64,000 bases of DNA, taken from positions 1 to 64,000 of the forward strand of contig JAUTDX010007410.1 in the NCBI GenBank assembly GCA_030844895.1, read 5' to 3'. The notes beneath the pieces are model-generated. The model ran no database searches. It saw only the letters and a program-made list of their open reading frames with translations, and had not been told where the DNA came from. Each line of letters opens with the position of its first letter. Position 1 is the first letter of the stretch. Of this stretch, positions 41,001 through 52,600 are shown in pieces. Source of the stretch: Ambrosia x helenae (lineage: Eukaryota; Streptophyta; Magnoliopsida; Asterales; Asteraceae). A program made the position numbers and the translations under genes.

Positions 41001-42939
41001 ACCCAGTAAGGGTGTACATTAGGCTATAAAATTATTTCCAAGAGTAAGAATTTCCAGCCTTTATAAACTGTTGTTCAGTATTCTTTGACCTACAGCACCT
41101 GAATGTCCAACGAGACACCCATTTTAGTTTGTTAATACTATAATTAGGCTTCTCCTATAAGGATAGGAGATTCGGGTCCTGTGACTAACCCAATAAGGGT
41201 GTACATTAGGCTATAAAATTATTTCCAAGAGTAAGAATTTCCAGCCTTTATAAACTGTTGTTCAGTATTCTTTGACCTACAGCACCTGAATGTCCAACGA
41301 GACACCCCATTTTAGTTTGTTAATACTATAATTAGGCTTCTCCTATAAGGATAGGAGATTCGGGGTCCTGTGACTAACCCAATAAGGGTGTACATTAGGC
41401 TATAAAATTATTTCCAAGAGTAAGAATTTCCAGCCTTTATAAACTGTTGTTCAGTATTCTTTGACCTACAGCACCTGAATGTCCAACGAGACACCCATTT
41501 TAGTTTGTTAATACTATAATTAGGCTTCTCCTATAAGGATAGGAGATTCGGGTCCTGTGACTAACCCAATAAGGGTGTACATTAGGCTATAAAATTATTT
41601 CCAAGAGTAAGAATTTCCAGCCTTTATAAACTGTTGTTCAGTATTCTTTGACCTACAGCACCTGAATGTCCAACGAGACACCCATTTTAGTTTGTTAATA
41701 CTATAATTAGGCTTCTCCTATAAGGATAGGAGATTCGGGTCCTGTGACTAACCCAATAAGGGTACATTAGGCTATAAAATTATTTCCAAGAGTAAGAATT
41801 TCCAGCCTTTATAAACTGTTGTTCAGTATTCTTTGACCTACAGCACCTGAATGTCCAACGAGACACCCATTTTAGTTTGTTAATACTATAATTAGGCTTC
41901 TCCTATAAGGATAGGAGATTCGGGTCCTGTGACTAACCCAATAAGGGTGTACATTAGGCTATAAAATTATTTCCAAGAGTAAGAATTTCCAGCCTTTATA
42001 AACTGTTGTTCAGTATTCTTTGACCTACACCACCTGAATGTCCAACGAGACACCCATTTTAGTTTGTTAATACTATAATTAGGCTTCTCCTATAAGGATA
42101 GGAGATTCGGGGTCCTGTGACTAACCCAATAAGGTGTACATTAGGCTATAAAATTATTTCCAAGAGTAAGAATTTCCAGCCTTTATAAACTGTTGTTCAG
42201 TATTCTTTGACCTACAGCACCTGAATGTCCAACGAGACACCCATTTTAGTTTGTTAATACTATAATTAGGCTTCTCCTATAAGGATAGGAGATTCGGGGT
42301 CCTGTGACTAACCCAATAAGGGTGTACATTAGGCTATAAAATTATTTCCAAGAGTAAGAATTTCCAGCCTTTATAAACTGTTGTTCAGTATTCTTTGACC
42401 TACACACCTGAATGTCCAACGAGACACCCATTTTAGTTTGTTAATACTATAATTAGGCTTCTCCTATAAGGATAGGAGATTCGGGGTCCTGTGACTAACC
42501 CAATAAGGGTGTACATTAGGCTATAAAATTATTTCCAAGAGTAAGAATTTCCAGCCTTTATAAACTGTTGTTCAGTATTCTTTGACCTACACCACCTGAA
42601 TGTCCAAACGAGACACCCATTTTAGTTTGTTAATACTATAATTAGGCTTCTCCTATAAGGATAGGAGATTCGGGTCCTGTGACTAACCCAATAAGGGTGT
42701 ACATTAGGCTATAAAATTATTTCCAAGAGTAAGAATTTCCAGCCTTTATAAACTGTTGTTCAGTATTCTTTGACCTACAGCACCTGAATGTCCAACGACA
42801 CCCATTTTAGTTTTGTTAATACTATAATTAGGCTTCTCCTATAAGGATAGGAGATTCGGGGTCCTGTGACTAACCCAATAAGGGTGTACATTAGGCTATA
42901 AAATTATTTCCAAGAGTAAGAATTTCCAGCCTTTATAAA
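16888..42939 (+). repeat. Variable block of left arm (about 139 copies)
   Basis: About 139 copies fill 26,052 bp, roughly 80 bases short of exact 188-bp spacing. Most changes are at three monomer sites: CAGCACC read as CACCACC or CACACC (26-32), GGGG read as GGG (107-110), and GGG read as GG (131-133). Rarer changes are a 4-base loss at 17,001-17,010, a 3-base loss in the hairpin near 25,245, a 2-base gain near 24,797, a 3-base gain near 33,429, a 2-base loss near 35,752, and substitutions at 22,022 and 32,660. Density rises after about 23 kb. The block differs sharply from the inverted arm, where the same sites are nearly invariant. It may be an older sub-array or a region of weaker consensus accuracy. 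Confidence 0.9.
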
Positions 42940-43033
42940 CTGTTGTTCAGTTATTCTTTGACCTACACACCTGAATGTCCAACGAGACACCCATTTTAGT
43001 TTTGTTAATACAATAATGAGGCTTCTCCTATAA
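42940..43033 (+). repeat. Truncated, diverged last copy of left arm
   Basis: The copy keeps monomer positions 1 to about 93, then homology stops in the hairpin loop: TCTCCTAT is present at 43,024-43,031, followed by AA and then unrelated sequence. It carries an extra T in CAGTTATTC, CACACC at the hotspot, an extra T in AGTTTTGTT, and two substitutions in the stretch before GAGGCTT. More divergence than in the interior is usual for a copy at an array edge, where unequal exchange homogenises poorly. Confidence 0.88.
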
Positions 43034-43073
43034 ATAATACTCAACAACAACAATTAGAGGAGGAAAATTAGGA
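43034..43073. other. Non-satellite spacer at array polarity switch
   Basis: About 40 bp that does not align with the monomer beyond short words. It contains (CAA)4 at 43,042-43,053 and a purine-rich AGAGGAGGAAAA stretch at 43,055-43,066. It has no open frame of note and no recognisable transposon end. It is the only clearly non-satellite DNA in the 64 kb and gives a unique tag for the junction. Its origin (filler DNA, remnant of an older sequence, or artefact) is unknown. Confidence 0.75.
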
Positions 43074-43094
43074 TTTAAGGAAAGCCTAATTCCT
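43061..43094. repeat. Imperfect hairpin at junction centre
   Basis: AATTAGG at 43,066-43,072 is the perfect reverse complement of CCTAATT at 43,085-43,091, with 12 bases between. If two A residues are bulged out, the pairing extends to ten base pairs (AGGA..ATTAGG with CCTAATTCCT). The half-sites resemble the monomer words ATTAGGCT and AGCCTAAT, so this may be the true centre of the palindrome formed by the two arms, or two decayed satellite fragments facing each other. Confidence 0.6.
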
Positions 43095-43112
43095 AGGATT
43101 AACAGAACTAAA
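43074..43112 (-). repeat. Diverged satellite fragment opening the inverted arm
   Basis: AAGGAAAGCCTAATTCC, TAGGATTAACA and GAACTAAA align with the inverted monomer's ATAGGAGAAGCCTAATTATAG, TATTAACA and AACTAAA, with a few mismatches and small gaps. Homology begins at the counterpart of monomer position about 90-92, inside the hairpin and the same phase at which the left arm stops. It includes the perfect 8-bp palindrome TCCTAGGA at 43,091-43,098. Confidence 0.72.
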
Positions 43113-43128
43113 TAAAAAATTAATTAAA
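43113..43128. other. A/T-only 16-bp insert in the edge monomer
   Basis: Between AACTAAA and AAAATGGG, which are adjacent in the consensus, sit 16 bases made only of A and T, including the palindrome TTAATTAA at 43,120-43,127. An AATAAA word spans the insert boundary at 43,111-43,116. It could be slippage in an A-rich run, filler from repair, or a trace of a poly(A) tail. No element body or target duplication is visible, so none of these is favoured strongly. Confidence 0.6.
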
Positions 43129-43131
43129 AAA

Positions 43132-43691
43132 ATGGGTGTCTCGTTGGACATTCAGGTGTGTAGGTCAAAGAATACTGAACAACAGTTTATAAAGGCTGGA
43201 AATTCTTACTCTTGGAAATAATTTTATAGCCTAATGTACACCCTTATTGGTTAGTCACAGGACCCCGAATCTCCTATCCTTATAGGAGAAGCCTAATTAT
43301 AGTATTAACAAACTAAAATGGGGTCTCGTTGGACATTCAGGTGCTGTAGGTCAAAGAATACTGAACAACAGTTTATAAAGGCTGGAAATTCTTACTCTTG
43401 GAAATAATTTTATAGCCTAATGTACACCCTTATTGGGTTAGTCACAGGACCCCGAATCTCCTATCCTTATAGGAGAAGCCTAATTATAGTATTAACAAAC
43501 TAAAATGGGTGTCTCGTTGGACATTCAGGTGTGTAGGTCAAAGAATACTGAACAACAGTTTATAAAGGCTGGAAATTCTTACTCTTGGAAATAATTTTAT
43601 AGCCTAATGTACACCCTTATTGGGTTAGTCACAGGACCCCGAATCTCCTATCCTTATAGGAGAAGCCTAATTATAGTATTAACAAACTAAA
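43132..43691 (-). repeat. Three edge copies of the right arm with variants
   Basis: Copies starting at 43,132, 43,318 and 43,505 are 186, 187 and 187 bp. Variants are GGTGTGTAGG for GGTGCTGTAGG (first and third copies), TTGGTTAG for TTGGGTTAG at 43,248-43,255, and ATGGGGTCTCG for ATGGGTGTCTCG at 43,318. Beyond them the arm becomes regular. This matches edge divergence on the left side of the junction. Confidence 0.85.
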
Positions 43692-46600
43692 ATGGGTGTC
43701 TCGTTGGACATTCAGGTGCTGTAGGTCAAAGAATACTGAACAACAGTTTATAAAGGCTGGAAATTCTTACTCTTGGAAATAATTTTATAGCCTAATGTAC
43801 ACCCTTATTGGGTTAGTCACAGGACCCCGAATCTCCTATCCTTATAGGAGAAGCCTAATTATAGTATTAACAAACTAAAATGGGTGTCTCGTTGGACATT
43901 CAGGTGCTGTAGGTCAAAGAATACTGAACAACAGTTTATAAAGGCTGGAAATTCTTACTCTTGGAAATAATTTTATAGCCTAATGTACACCCTTATTGGG
44001 TTAGTCACAGGACCCCGAATCTCCTATCCTTATAGGAGAAGCCTAATTATAGTATTAACAAACTAAAATGGGTGTCTCGTTGGACATTCAGGTGCTGTAG
44101 GTCAAAGAATACTGAACAACAGTTTATAAAGGCTGGAAATTCTTACTCTTGGAAATAATTTTATAGCCTAATGTACACCCTTATTGGGTTAGTCACAGGA
44201 CCCCGAATCTCCTATCCTTATAGGAGAAGCCTAATTATAGTATTAACAAACTAAAATGGGTGTCTCGTTGGACATTCAGGTGCTGTAGGTCAAAGAATAC
44301 TGAACAACAGTTTATAAAGGCTGGAAATTCTTACTCTTGGAAATAATTTTATAGCCTAATGTACACCCTTATTGGGTTAGTCACAGGACCCCGAATCTCC
44401 TATCCTTATAGGAGAAGCCTAATTATAGTATTAACAAACTAAAATGGGTGTCTCGTTGGACATTCAGGTGCTGTAGGTCAAAGAATACTGAACAACAGTT
44501 TATAAAGGCTGGAAATTCTTACTCTTGGAAATAATTTTATAGCCTAATGTACACCCTTATTGGGTTAGTCACAGGACCCCGAATCTCCTATCCTTATAGG
44601 AGAAGCCTAATTATAGTATTAACAAACTAAAATGGGTGTCTCGTTGGACATTCAGGTGCTGTAGGTCAAAGAATACTGAACAACAGTTTATAAAGGCTGG
44701 AAATTCTTACTCTTGGAAATAATTTTATAGCCTAATGTACACCCTTATTGGGTTAGTCACAGGACCCCGAATCTCCTATCCTTATAGGAGAAGCCTAATT
44801 ATAGTATTAACAAACTAAAATGGGTGTCTCGTTGGACATTCAGGTGCTGTAGGTCAAAGAATACTGAACAACAGTTTATAAAGGCTGGAAATTCTTACTC
44901 TTGGAAATAATTTTATAGCCTAATGTACACCCTTATTGGGTTAGTCACAGGACCCCGAATCTCCTATCCTTATAGGAGAAGCCTAATTATAGTATTAACA
45001 AACTAAAATGGGTGTCTCGTTGGACATTCAGGTGCTGTAGGTCAAAGAATACTGAACAACAGTTTATAAAGGCTGGAAATTCTTACTCTTGGAAATAATT
45101 TTATAGCCTAATGTACACCCTTATTGGGTTAGTCACAGGACCCCGAATCTCCTATCCTTATAGGAGAAGCCTAATTATAGTATTAACAAACTAAAATGGG
45201 TGTCTCGTTGGACATTCAGGTGCTGTAGGTCAAAGAATACTGAACAACAGTTTATAAAGGCTGGAAATTCTTACTCTTGGAAATAATTTTATAGCCTAAT
45301 GTACACCCTTATTGGGTTAGTCACAGGACCCCGAATCTCCTATCCTTATAGGAGAAGCCTAATTATAGTATTAACAAACTAAAATGGGTGTCTCGTTGGA
45401 CATTCAGGTGCTGTAGGTCAAAGAATACTGAACAACAGTTTATAAAGGCTGGAAATTCTTACTCTTGGAAATAATTTTATAGCCTAATGTACACCCTTAT
45501 TGGGTTAGTCACAGGACCCCGAATCTCCTATCCTTATAGGAGAAGCCTAATTATAGTATTAACAAACTAAAATGGGTGTCTCGTTGGACATTCAGGTGCT
45601 GTAGGTCAAAGAATACTGAACAACAGTTTATAAAGGCTGGAAATTCTTACTCTTGGAAATAATTTTATAGCCTAATGTACACCCTTATTGGGTTAGTCAC
45701 AGGACCCCGAATCTCCTATCCTTATAGGAGAAGCCTAATTATAGTATTAACAAACTAAAATGGGTGTCTCGTTGGACATTCAGGTGCTGTAGGTCAAAGA
45801 ATACTGAACAACAGTTTATAAAGGCTGGAAATTCTTACTCTTGGAAATAATTTTATAGCCTAATGTACACCCTTATTGGGTTAGTCACAGGACCCCGAAT
45901 CTCCTATCCTTATAGGAGAAGCCTAATTATAGTATTAACAAACTAAAATGGGTGTCTCGTTGGACATTCAGGTGCTGTAGGTCAAAGAATACTGAACAAC
46001 AGTTTATAAAGGCTGGAAATTCTTACTCTTGGAAATAATTTTATAGCCTAATGTACACCCTTATTGGGTTAGTCACAGGACCCCGAATCTCCTATCCTTA
46101 TAGGAGAAGCCTAATTATAGTATTAACAAACTAAAATGGGTGTCTCGTTGGACATTCAGGTGCTGTAGGTCAAAGAATACTGAACAACAGTTTATAAAGG
46201 CTGGAAATTCTTACTCTTGGAAATAATTTTATAGCCTAATGTACACCCTTATTGGGTTAGTCACAGGACCCCGAATCTCCTATCCTTATAGGAGAAGCCT
46301 AATTATAGTATTAACAAACTAAAATGGGTGTCTCGTTGGACATTCAGGTGCTGTAGGTCAAAGAATACTGAACAACAGTTTATAAAGGCTGGAAATTCTT
46401 ACTCTTGGAAATAATTTTATAGCCTAATGTACACCCTTATTGGGTTAGTCACAGGACCCCGAATCTCCTATCCTTATAGGAGAAGCCTAATTATAGTATT
46501 AACAAACTAAAATGGGTGTCTCGTTGGACATTCAGGTGCTGTAGGTCAAAGAATACTGAACAACAGTTTATAAAGGCTGGAAATTCTTACTCTTGGAAAT

Positions 46601-49600
46601 AATTTTATAGCCTAATGTACACCCTTATTGGGTTAGTCACAGGACCCCGAATCTCCTATCCTTATAGGAGAAGCCTAATTATAGTATTAACAAACTAAAA
46701 TGGGTGTCTCGTTGGACATTCAGGTGCTGTAGGTCAAAGAATACTGAACAACAGTTTATAAAGGCTGGAAATTCTTACTCTTGGAAATAATTTTATAGCC
46801 TAATGTACACCCTTATTGGGTTAGTCACAGGACCCCGAATCTCCTATCCTTATAGGAGAAGCCTAATTATAGTATTAACAAACTAAAATGGGTGTCTCGT
46901 TGGACATTCAGGTGCTGTAGGTCAAAGAATACTGAACAACAGTTTATAAAGGCTGGAAATTCTTACTCTTGGAAATAATTTTATAGCCTAATGTACACCC
47001 TTATTGGGTTAGTCACAGGACCCCGAATCTCCTATCCTTATAGGAGAAGCCTAATTATAGTATTAACAAACTAAAATGGGTGTCTCGTTGGACATTCAGG
47101 TGCTGTAGGTCAAAGAATACTGAACAACAGTTTATAAAGGCTGGAAATTCTTACTCTTGGAAATAATTTTATAGCCTAATGTACACCCTTATTGGGTTAG
47201 TCACAGGACCCCGAATCTCCTATCCTTATAGGAGAAGCCTAATTATAGTATTAACAAACTAAAATGGGTGTCTCGTTGGACATTCAGGTGCTGTAGGTCA
47301 AAGAATACTGAACAACAGTTTATAAAGGCTGGAAATTCTTACTCTTGGAAATAATTTTATAGCCTAATGTACACCCTTATTGGGTTAGTCACAGGACCCC
47401 GAATCTCCTATCCTTATAGGAGAAGCCTAATTATAGTATTAACAAACTAAAATGGGTGTCTCGTTGGACATTCAGGTGCTGTAGGTCAAAGAATACTGAA
47501 CAACAGTTTATAAAGGCTGGAAATTCTTACTCTTGGAAATAATTTTATAGCCTAATGTACACCCTTATTGGGTTAGTCACAGGACCCCGAATCTCCTATC
47601 CTTATAGGAGAAGCCTAATTATAGTATTAACAAACTAAAATGGGTGTCTCGTTGGACATTCAGGTGCTGTAGGTCAAAGAATACTGAACAACAGTTTATA
47701 AAGGCTGGAAATTCTTACTCTTGGAAATAATTTTATAGCCTAATGTACACCCTTATTGGGTTAGTCACAGGACCCCGAATCTCCTATCCTTATAGGAGAA
47801 GCCTAATTATAGTATTAACAAACTAAAATGGGTGTCTCGTTGGACATTCAGGTGCTGTAGGTCAAAGAATACTGAACAACAGTTTATAAAGGCTGGAAAT
47901 TCTTACTCTTGGAAATAATTTTATAGCCTAATGTACACCCTTATTGGGTTAGTCACAGGACCCCGAATCTCCTATCCTTATAGGAGAAGCCTAATTATAG
48001 TATTAACAAACTAAAATGGGTGTCTCGTTGGACATTCAGGTGCTGTAGGTCAAAGAATACTGAACAACAGTTTATAAAGGCTGGAAATTCTTACTCTTGG
48101 AAATAATTTTATAGCCTAATGTACACCCTTATTGGGTTAGTCACAGGACCCCGAATCTCCTATCCTTATAGGAGAAGCCTAATTATAGTATTAACAAACT
48201 AAAATGGGTGTCTCGTTGGACATTCAGGTGCTGTAGGTCAAAGAATACTGAACAACAGTTTATAAAGGCTGGAAATTCTTACTCTTGGAAATAATTTTAT
48301 AGCCTAATGTACACCCTTATTGGGTTAGTCACAGGACCCCGAATCTCCTATCCTTATAGGAGAAGCCTAATTATAGTATTAACAAACTAAAATGGGTGTC
48401 TCGTTGGACATTCAGGTGCTGTAGGTCAAAGAATACTGAACAACAGTTTATAAAGGCTGGAAATTCTTACTCTTGGAAATAATTTTATAGCCTAATGTAC
48501 ACCCTTATTGGGTTAGTCACAGGACCCCGAATCTCCTATCCTTATAGGAGAAGCCTAATTATAGTATTAACAAACTAAAATGGGTGTCTCGTTGGACATT
48601 CAGGTGCTGTAGGTCAAAGAATACTGAACAACAGTTTATAAAGGCTGGAAATTCTTACTCTTGGAAATAATTTTATAGCCTAATGTACACCCTTATTGGG
48701 TTAGTCACAGGACCCCGAATCTCCTATCCTTATAGGAGAAGCCTAATTATAGTATTAACAAACTAAAATGGGTGTCTCGTTGGACATTCAGGTGCTGTAG
48801 GTCAAAGAATACTGAACAACAGTTTATAAAGGCTGGAAATTCTTACTCTTGGAAATAATTTTATAGCCTAATGTACACCCTTATTGGGTTAGTCACAGGA
48901 CCCCGAATCTCCTATCCTTATAGGAGAAGCCTAATTATAGTATTAACAAACTAAAATGGGTGTCTCGTTGGACATTCAGGTGCTGTAGGTCAAAGAATAC
49001 TGAACAACAGTTTATAAAGGCTGGAAATTCTTACTCTTGGAAATAATTTTATAGCCTAATGTACACCCTTATTGGGTTAGTCACAGGACCCCGAATCTCC
49101 TATCCTTATAGGAGAAGCCTAATTATAGTATTAACAAACTAAAATGGGTGTCTCGTTGGACATTCAGGTGCTGTAGGTCAAAGAATACTGAACAACAGTT
49201 TATAAAGGCTGGAAATTCTTACTCTTGGAAATAATTTTATAGCCTAATGTACACCCTTATTGGGTTAGTCACAGGACCCCGAATCTCCTATCCTTATAGG
49301 AGAAGCCTAATTATAGTATTAACAAACTAAAATGGGTGTCTCGTTGGACATTCAGGTGCTGTAGGTCAAAGAATACTGAACAACAGTTTATAAAGGCTGG
49401 AAATTCTTACTCTTGGAAATAATTTTATAGCCTAATGTACACCCTTATTGGGTTAGTCACAGGACCCCGAATCTCCTATCCTTATAGGAGAAGCCTAATT
49501 ATAGTATTAACAAACTAAAATGGGTGTCTCGTTGGACATTCAGGTGCTGTAGGTCAAAGAATACTGAACAACAGTTTATAAAGGCTGGAAATTCTTACTC

Positions 49601-52600
49601 TTGGAAATAATTTTATAGCCTAATGTACACCCTTATTGGGTTAGTCACAGGACCCCGAATCTCCTATCCTTATAGGAGAAGCCTAATTATAGTATTAACA
49701 AACTAAAATGGGTGTCTCGTTGGACATTCAGGTGCTGTAGGTCAAAGAATACTGAACAACAGTTTATAAAGGCTGGAAATTCTTACTCTTGGAAATAATT
49801 TTATAGCCTAATGTACACCCTTATTGGGTTAGTCACAGGACCCCGAATCTCCTATCCTTATAGGAGAAGCCTAATTATAGTATTAACAAACTAAAATGGG
49901 TGTCTCGTTGGACATTCAGGTGCTGTAGGTCAAAGAATACTGAACAACAGTTTATAAAGGCTGGAAATTCTTACTCTTGGAAATAATTTTATAGCCTAAT
50001 GTACACCCTTATTGGGTTAGTCACAGGACCCCGAATCTCCTATCCTTATAGGAGAAGCCTAATTATAGTATTAACAAACTAAAATGGGTGTCTCGTTGGA
50101 CATTCAGGTGCTGTAGGTCAAAGAATACTGAACAACAGTTTATAAAGGCTGGAAATTCTTACTCTTGGAAATAATTTTATAGCCTAATGTACACCCTTAT
50201 TGGGTTAGTCACAGGACCCCGAATCTCCTATCCTTATAGGAGAAGCCTAATTATAGTATTAACAAACTAAAATGGGTGTCTCGTTGGACATTCAGGTGCT
50301 GTAGGTCAAAGAATACTGAACAACAGTTTATAAAGGCTGGAAATTCTTACTCTTGGAAATAATTTTATAGCCTAATGTACACCCTTATTGGGTTAGTCAC
50401 AGGACCCCGAATCTCCTATCCTTATAGGAGAAGCCTAATTATAGTATTAACAAACTAAAATGGGTGTCTCGTTGGACATTCAGGTGCTGTAGGTCAAAGA
50501 ATACTGAACAACAGTTTATAAAGGCTGGAAATTCTTACTCTTGGAAATAATTTTATAGCCTAATGTACACCCTTATTGGGTTAGTCACAGGACCCCGAAT
50601 CTCCTATCCTTATAGGAGAAGCCTAATTATAGTATTAACAAACTAAAATGGGTGTCTCGTTGGACATTCAGGTGCTGTAGGTCAAAGAATACTGAACAAC
50701 AGTTTATAAAGGCTGGAAATTCTTACTCTTGGAAATAATTTTATAGCCTAATGTACACCCTTATTGGGTTAGTCACAGGACCCCGAATCTCCTATCCTTA
50801 TAGGAGAAGCCTAATTATAGTATTAACAAACTAAAATGGGTGTCTCGTTGGACATTCAGGTGCTGTAGGTCAAAGAATACTGAACAACAGTTTATAAAGG
50901 CTGGAAATTCTTACTCTTGGAAATAATTTTATAGCCTAATGTACACCCTTATTGGGTTAGTCACAGGACCCCGAATCTCCTATCCTTATAGGAGAAGCCT
51001 AATTATAGTATTAACAAACTAAAATGGGTGTCTCGTTGGACATTCAGGTGCTGTAGGTCAAAGAATACTGAACAACAGTTTATAAAGGCTGGAAATTCTT
51101 ACTCTTGGAAATAATTTTATAGCCTAATGTACACCCTTATTGGGTTAGTCACAGGACCCCGAATCTCCTATCCTTATAGGAGAAGCCTAATTATAGTATT
51201 AACAAACTAAAATGGGTGTCTCGTTGGACATTCAGGTGCTGTAGGTCAAAGAATACTGAACAACAGTTTATAAAGGCTGGAAATTCTTACTCTTGGAAAT
51301 AATTTTATAGCCTAATGTACACCCTTATTGGGTTAGTCACAGGACCCCGAATCTCCTATCCTTATAGGAGAAGCCTAATTATAGTATTAACAAACTAAAA
51401 TGGGTGTCTCGTTGGACATTCAGGTGCTGTAGGTCAAAGAATACTGAACAACAGTTTATAAAGGCTGGAAATTCTTACTCTTGGAAATAATTTTATAGCC
51501 TAATGTACACCCTTATTGGGTTAGTCACAGGACCCCGAATCTCCTATCCTTATAGGAGAAGCCTAATTATAGTATTAACAAACTAAAATGGGTGTCTCGT
51601 TGGACATTCAGGTGCTGTAGGTCAAAGAATACTGAACAACAGTTTATAAAGGCTGGAAATTCTTACTCTTGGAAATAATTTTATAGCCTAATGTACACCC
51701 TTATTGGGTTAGTCACAGGACCCCGAATCTCCTATCCTTATAGGAGAAGCCTAATTATAGTATTAACAAACTAAAATGGGTGTCTCGTTGGACATTCAGG
51801 TGCTGTAGGTCAAAGAATACTGAACAACAGTTTATAAAGGCTGGAAATTCTTACTCTTGGAAATAATTTTATAGCCTAATGTACACCCTTATTGGGTTAG
51901 TCACAGGACCCCGAATCTCCTATCCTTATAGGAGAAGCCTAATTATAGTATTAACAAACTAAAATGGGTGTCTCGTTGGACATTCAGGTGCTGTAGGTCA
52001 AAGAATACTGAACAACAGTTTATAAAGGCTGGAAATTCTTACTCTTGGAAATAATTTTATAGCCTAATGTACACCCTTATTGGGTTAGTCACAGGACCCC
52101 GAATCTCCTATCCTTATAGGAGAAGCCTAATTATAGTATTAACAAACTAAAATGGGTGTCTCGTTGGACATTCAGGTGCTGTAGGTCAAAGAATACTGAA
52201 CAACAGTTTATAAAGGCTGGAAATTCTTACTCTTGGAAATAATTTTATAGCCTAATGTACACCCTTATTGGGTTAGTCACAGGACCCCGAATCTCCTATC
52301 CTTATAGGAGAAGCCTAATTATAGTATTAACAAACTAAAATGGGTGTCTCGTTGGACATTCAGGTGCTGTAGGTCAAAGAATACTGAACAACAGTTTATA
52401 AAGGCTGGAAATTCTTACTCTTGGAAATAATTTTATAGCCTAATGTACACCCTTATTGGGTTAGTCACAGGACCCCGAATCTCCTATCCTTATAGGAGAA
52501 GCCTAATTATAGTATTAACAAACTAAAATGGGTGTCTCGTTGGACATTCAGGTGCTGTAGGTCAAAGAATACTGAACAACAGTTTATAAAGGCTGGAAAT

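Larger units (their letters stand above)
1..43033 (+). repeat. Left arm of 188-bp satellite array, about 229 tandem copies
   Basis: Head-to-tail tandem array of one 188-bp unit, counted from successive CTGTTGTTCA starts (for example 2,041, 2,229 and 2,417). There are 11 copies before 2,041, 79 from 2,041 to 16,888 and about 139 from there to 42,940, followed by a partial copy. There is no interspersed gene, transposon or unique DNA. The unit is 57 A, 36 C, 34 G and 61 T. Since 188 is not a multiple of 3, translation moves through all three frames in successive copies, and no sustained open frame survives. No higher-order repeat of several distinct monomers was seen. Arrays like this are typical of eukaryotic heterochromatin; a centromeric, subtelomeric or B-chromosome location is inference. 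The plus orientation is assigned arbitrarily to this arm. Confidence 0.97.

Noticed and set aside
43034..43128. Inserted transposon or retroposon separating the arms
   Set aside because: Too short, with no terminal inverted repeats, coding sequence or target duplication; the A-rich stretch and AATAAA word alone are not enough.
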